Origin: Nonomuraea zeae
Lineage (GTDB): Bacteria > Actinomycetota > Actinomycetes > Streptosporangiales > Streptosporangiaceae
Length of the DNA stretch: 64,000 bases
Direction of reading: 5' to 3'
Assembly: GCF_005889725.1 (NCBI RefSeq)
Contig: NZ_VCKX01000036.1
Span: 1 to 64,000, forward strand
Below are positions 62,149-64,000 of the stretch, in pieces. Position numbers and translations under genes: made by a program. Under the pieces are notes generated by a model that saw only the letters and a program-made list of their open reading frames with translations, was not told where the DNA came from and did no database searches. Position 1 is the first letter of the stretch. Each line of letters begins with the position of its first letter.

Positions 62149-63669
62149 ATGTTCAACCTCGCAGTCATCCTGCGCGAATCCGCGAAGGCCGAGCCGGGCA
62201 AGCCGGCGATCAGGCACGACGGCGGTGCGATGAGCTACGCCGAGCTGGACGCGCTGTCCGACGCGGTCGCCGAGGGCCTGGCCGCCCGGGGCATCCGGCC
62301 TGGCCAGGCGGTGGGGCTGCAGTTGCCCAACATCCCCGAATTCGTGGTGGCCTACTTCGGCATCCTCAAGGCAGGGGCCGTCGTGGTGCCGCTGAACCCG
62401 CTGCTCAAGGCGCGTGAGGTGGCCTACTGCCTGGGCAACTCCCGGGCAGGCGCGCTCATCACCTGGTCGGCGCTGGCCGAGGAGGCGATCAAGGGCGCCG
62501 CGGAGGAAGGCGTCACCGACGTGTTCGCCGTCGGCGCGCCCTGCCCGGCCGCCGCGCCGTTCACCGATCTGCTCAAGCCCGCGGCGGACCGCCGGCCGAT
62601 CACGCCACGCGAGGGCTGCGACACCGCCGCGATCGTGTTCACCTCGGGCACCACCGGCGTGCCTAAAGGAGCGGAACTGACGCACATCCAGCTCTACATG
62701 AACGCCGACATCCCCGGCCGGCTGTTCGACGTGCGTCCCGACGACGTCGTGCTGACGATCCTGCCGATGTTCCACGTGTTCGGCCTGTCGAGCATCCTCG
62801 ACGTCAGCGTCCGTTTCGGCTGCACGCTCTCTCTCGTCCCGCGCTTCGACGCCGGAGCGGCGCTGGAGGCGATCGAACGCGATCGCGTGACCATCTTCGA
62901 GGGCGTGCCCACCATGTTCGTGGCCGTGCTGGAACACCCCGAGCTCGGCCGGTACGACACCTCGTCGCTGCGCGTGGCGATCTCCGGCGGCGCCGCCATC
63001 CCCGCCCACGTCCTGGACGCCTTCGAGCAGCGCTTCGGCGTCATCGTCCTGGAGGGCTACGGCCTGACCGAGACCGCGTCGACGACCACGTTCAACATCA
63101 GCGCCGACGAGCGGCGCGCCTACAGCGTCGGCAAGCCGATCTGGGGCACCGAGACCCAGGTCTGGGACGAGCAGGGCAGGCGGCTCCCGCCCGGGCGCGA
63201 GCACGTCGGAGAGCTGGTCACGCGCGGCTTCCACGTCATGAAGGGCTACCACGACCAGCTGGCGGCGACCGCCGAGGCCATGGCGGGCGGCTGGCTCCAC
63301 ACCGGCGACCTCGGGTACGTCGACGAGGACGGCTTCTTCTTCATCATCGACCGCAAGAAGGAGCTCATCATCCGCGGCGGCTACAACATCTACCCACGCG
63401 AGGTGGAGGAGATCCTCTACAACCATCCCGCCGTCGCCGAGGCCGCCGTCGTGGGTGTCCCCGACGCGCGGCTGGGGGAGGAGGTCGCGGCGTATGTGTC
63501 GCTCAAGCCGGGCAGGAAGGCCACGGAGCCGGAGCTGATCGCCCACTGCCGGGATCGGCTGGCCGCCTACAAGTACCCCCGTCACATCGAGATCCGCGAC
63601 GCGCTGCCCAAAACGGCCAACGGCAAGATCGCCAAGCTGGAGCTCTCCGGGCTGCGCAGCAGCCCCTGA
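62149..63669 (+). CDS. Long-chain acyl-CoA ligase-like AMP-binding protein
   Basis: 506 residues. ANL-superfamily signatures: P-loop TSGTTGVPKGAE, GYGLTETAS, WLHTGDLGYVDEDGFFFIIDRKKE and the C-terminal catalytic Lys in PKTANGKI. Activates a fatty or other carboxylic acid to acyl-CoA. It is divergent from the GNAT/CoA-ligase fusion, which in relatives acetylates such enzymes at this Lys. Confidence 0.92.
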   Translation: MFNLAVILRESAKAEPGKPAIRHDGGAMSYAELDALSDAVAEGLAARGIRPGQAVGLQLPNIPEFVVAYFGILKAGAVVVPLNPLLKAREVAYCLGNSRAGALITWSALAEEAIKGAAEEGVTDVFAVGAPCPAAAPFTDLLKPAADRRPITPREGCDTAAIVFTSGTTGVPKGAELTHIQLYMNADIPGRLFDVRPDDVVLTILPMFHVFGLSSILDVSVRFGCTLSLVPRFDAGAALEAIERDRVTIFEGVPTMFVAVLEHPELGRYDTSSLRVAISGGAAIPAHVLDAFEQRFGVIVLEGYGLTETASTTTFNISADERRAYSVGKPIWGTETQVWDEQGRRLPPGREHVGELVTRGFHVMKGYHDQLAATAEAMAGGWLHTGDLGYVDEDGFFFIIDRKKELIIRGGYNIYPREVEEILYNHPAVAEAAVVGVPDARLGEEVAAYVSLKPGRKATEPELIAHCRDRLAAYKYPRHIEIRDALPKTANGKIAKLELSGLRSSP

Positions 63670-63770
63670 TCAGGGGCGACGCCGCTGAGCGCGGCGCTCG
63701 AAGCGGATCGGGGCCTGGGCCCGCACGTGGTGCCACGGAACCGTCAAGTCGCGCTCACCCCGGTGCAGAA

Positions 63771-63808
63771 CGGGTCGAAGGTCCTCATGTCCGAGGGCCT
63801 TCGGCTGA
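63771..63808. promoter_or_regulatory. Two DosR/DevR-like boxes upstream of the P-type ATPase
   Basis: GGGTCGAAGGTCCTC (63772-63786) and AGGGCCTTCGGCTGA (63794-63808), the latter about 35 nt before the ATPase start. Tandem boxes at this distance are typical of strong DosR targets. Confidence 0.5.
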
Positions 63809-63843
63809 GGTGCGGTCCGTGTGCCGGATGATCTATTGGAGCC

Positions 63844-64000
63844 ATGGACACCTCCACGCATGCCCTGACCGGACTGGCCGAGGACGAGGCGGCCCGGGCT
63901 CTGGCCGAGCACGGGCGCAACGAGCTGCCCGAGCCGAAGCCGCGCTCGCTCCACTCGCGGGCGGCCCGCCAGCTCGCGGACCCGCTGTCGATCCTGCTGC
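63844..64000 (+). CDS. P-type cation-transporting ATPase (partial, N-terminus)
   Basis: First 52 residues only; runs off the right edge. MDTSTHALTGLAEDEAARAL, then HGRNELPEPKPRSL and RQLADPLSILL, the cation-ATPase N-terminal domain leading into TM1. This matches P2-type (Ca/Na/K or Mg) ATPases. Similar ATPases belong to DosR-like regulons in actinobacteria, and two such boxes precede it. Confidence 0.85.
   Translation, partial: MDTSTHALTGLAEDEAARALAEHGRNELPEPKPRSLHSRAARQLADPLSILL

Noticed and set aside
61735-63585. Long open frame on the minus strand continuing upstream of the GNAT/CoA-ligase fusion
   Set aside because: It lies opposite the clear acyl-CoA ligase gene, has Arg/Gly/His-rich shadow composition, and the GNAT homology begins at GTG 61734 behind a good ribosome site.

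Overview
The window is high-GC DNA with strong G/C third-position bias, GTG starts and many 4-nt stop/start overlaps. PucR, SpoIIE/ANTAR/STAS, XRE and GlxA regulators, PTS-linked DhaKLM and a SigF-type sigma factor point to a filamentous actinobacterium. A Streptosporangiaceae-like host such as Nonomuraea is my guess from protein style, not a measured assignment.

Layout, 1-25 kb: a partial dhaKLM dihydroxyacetone kinase operon; a cytochrome P450 and an acyltransferase, preceded by what looks like an IS200/IS605 right-end scar; a WYL regulator divergent from DinB and VOC genes; a soluble Ser/Thr kinase; an MFS pump divergent from an ArsR-type regulator; a DJ-1/GlxA pair; proline catabolism (putA-type PRODH, pruA and a PucR regulator); a GH16 hydrolase, an AAA ATPase and a glycosyltransferase; then a stress-sigma partner-switch cluster (PAS-SpoIIE protein, GAF-ANTAR, STAS, SigF-type sigma, RsbW-type kinase); then two paralogous unknown genes and a small HTH protein.

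25.3-29.1 kb: tRNA-Pro(GGG) is the attachment site of a 3.3-kb integrative element. It has a 43-bp direct repeat at each end, a four-gene overlapping operon ending in a tyrosine integrase, and a divergent XRE-type regulator. A decayed second integrase lies just outside the right repeat, so the site has been used more than once.

29.2-47.7 kb is the most interesting block. A secreted beta-propeller phytase, an AfuA-type substrate-binding lipoprotein and a GntR/UTRA regulator precede a 14-gene run. That run encodes a complete myo-inositol catabolic pathway (IolG, E, C, an aldolase-fold protein, B, D, A) interleaved with a PiT phosphate permease and its DUF47 partner, a fused 12-TM ABC permease with ATPase, an inositol-monophosphatase and two HAD phosphatases. 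Related operators centred on TGTC-AR-GACA lie before the phytase, the binding protein, gntR and the iol run. I infer one regulon for scavenging phytate or inositol phosphates as both carbon and phosphate.

47.8-56.3 kb is a decaying accessory region: LysR/DUF1330/PhzF, a resolvase scrap, a prolyl-oligopeptidase lacking its catalytic segment, an MFS gene and a GntR gene that have both lost their 5' parts at one junction, and a lower-GC patch of unknown membrane and GAF-like genes. 56.3-64 kb carries a DUF4389 protein, a CBS-BON protein, DoxX, a GNAT/ADP-forming acyl-CoA synthetase fusion, an acyl-CoA ligase and the start of a P-type ATPase. Several intergenic regions there hold DosR/DevR-like GGGAC-CTTCG-GCCCT boxes, suggesting a hypoxia or dormancy regulon.
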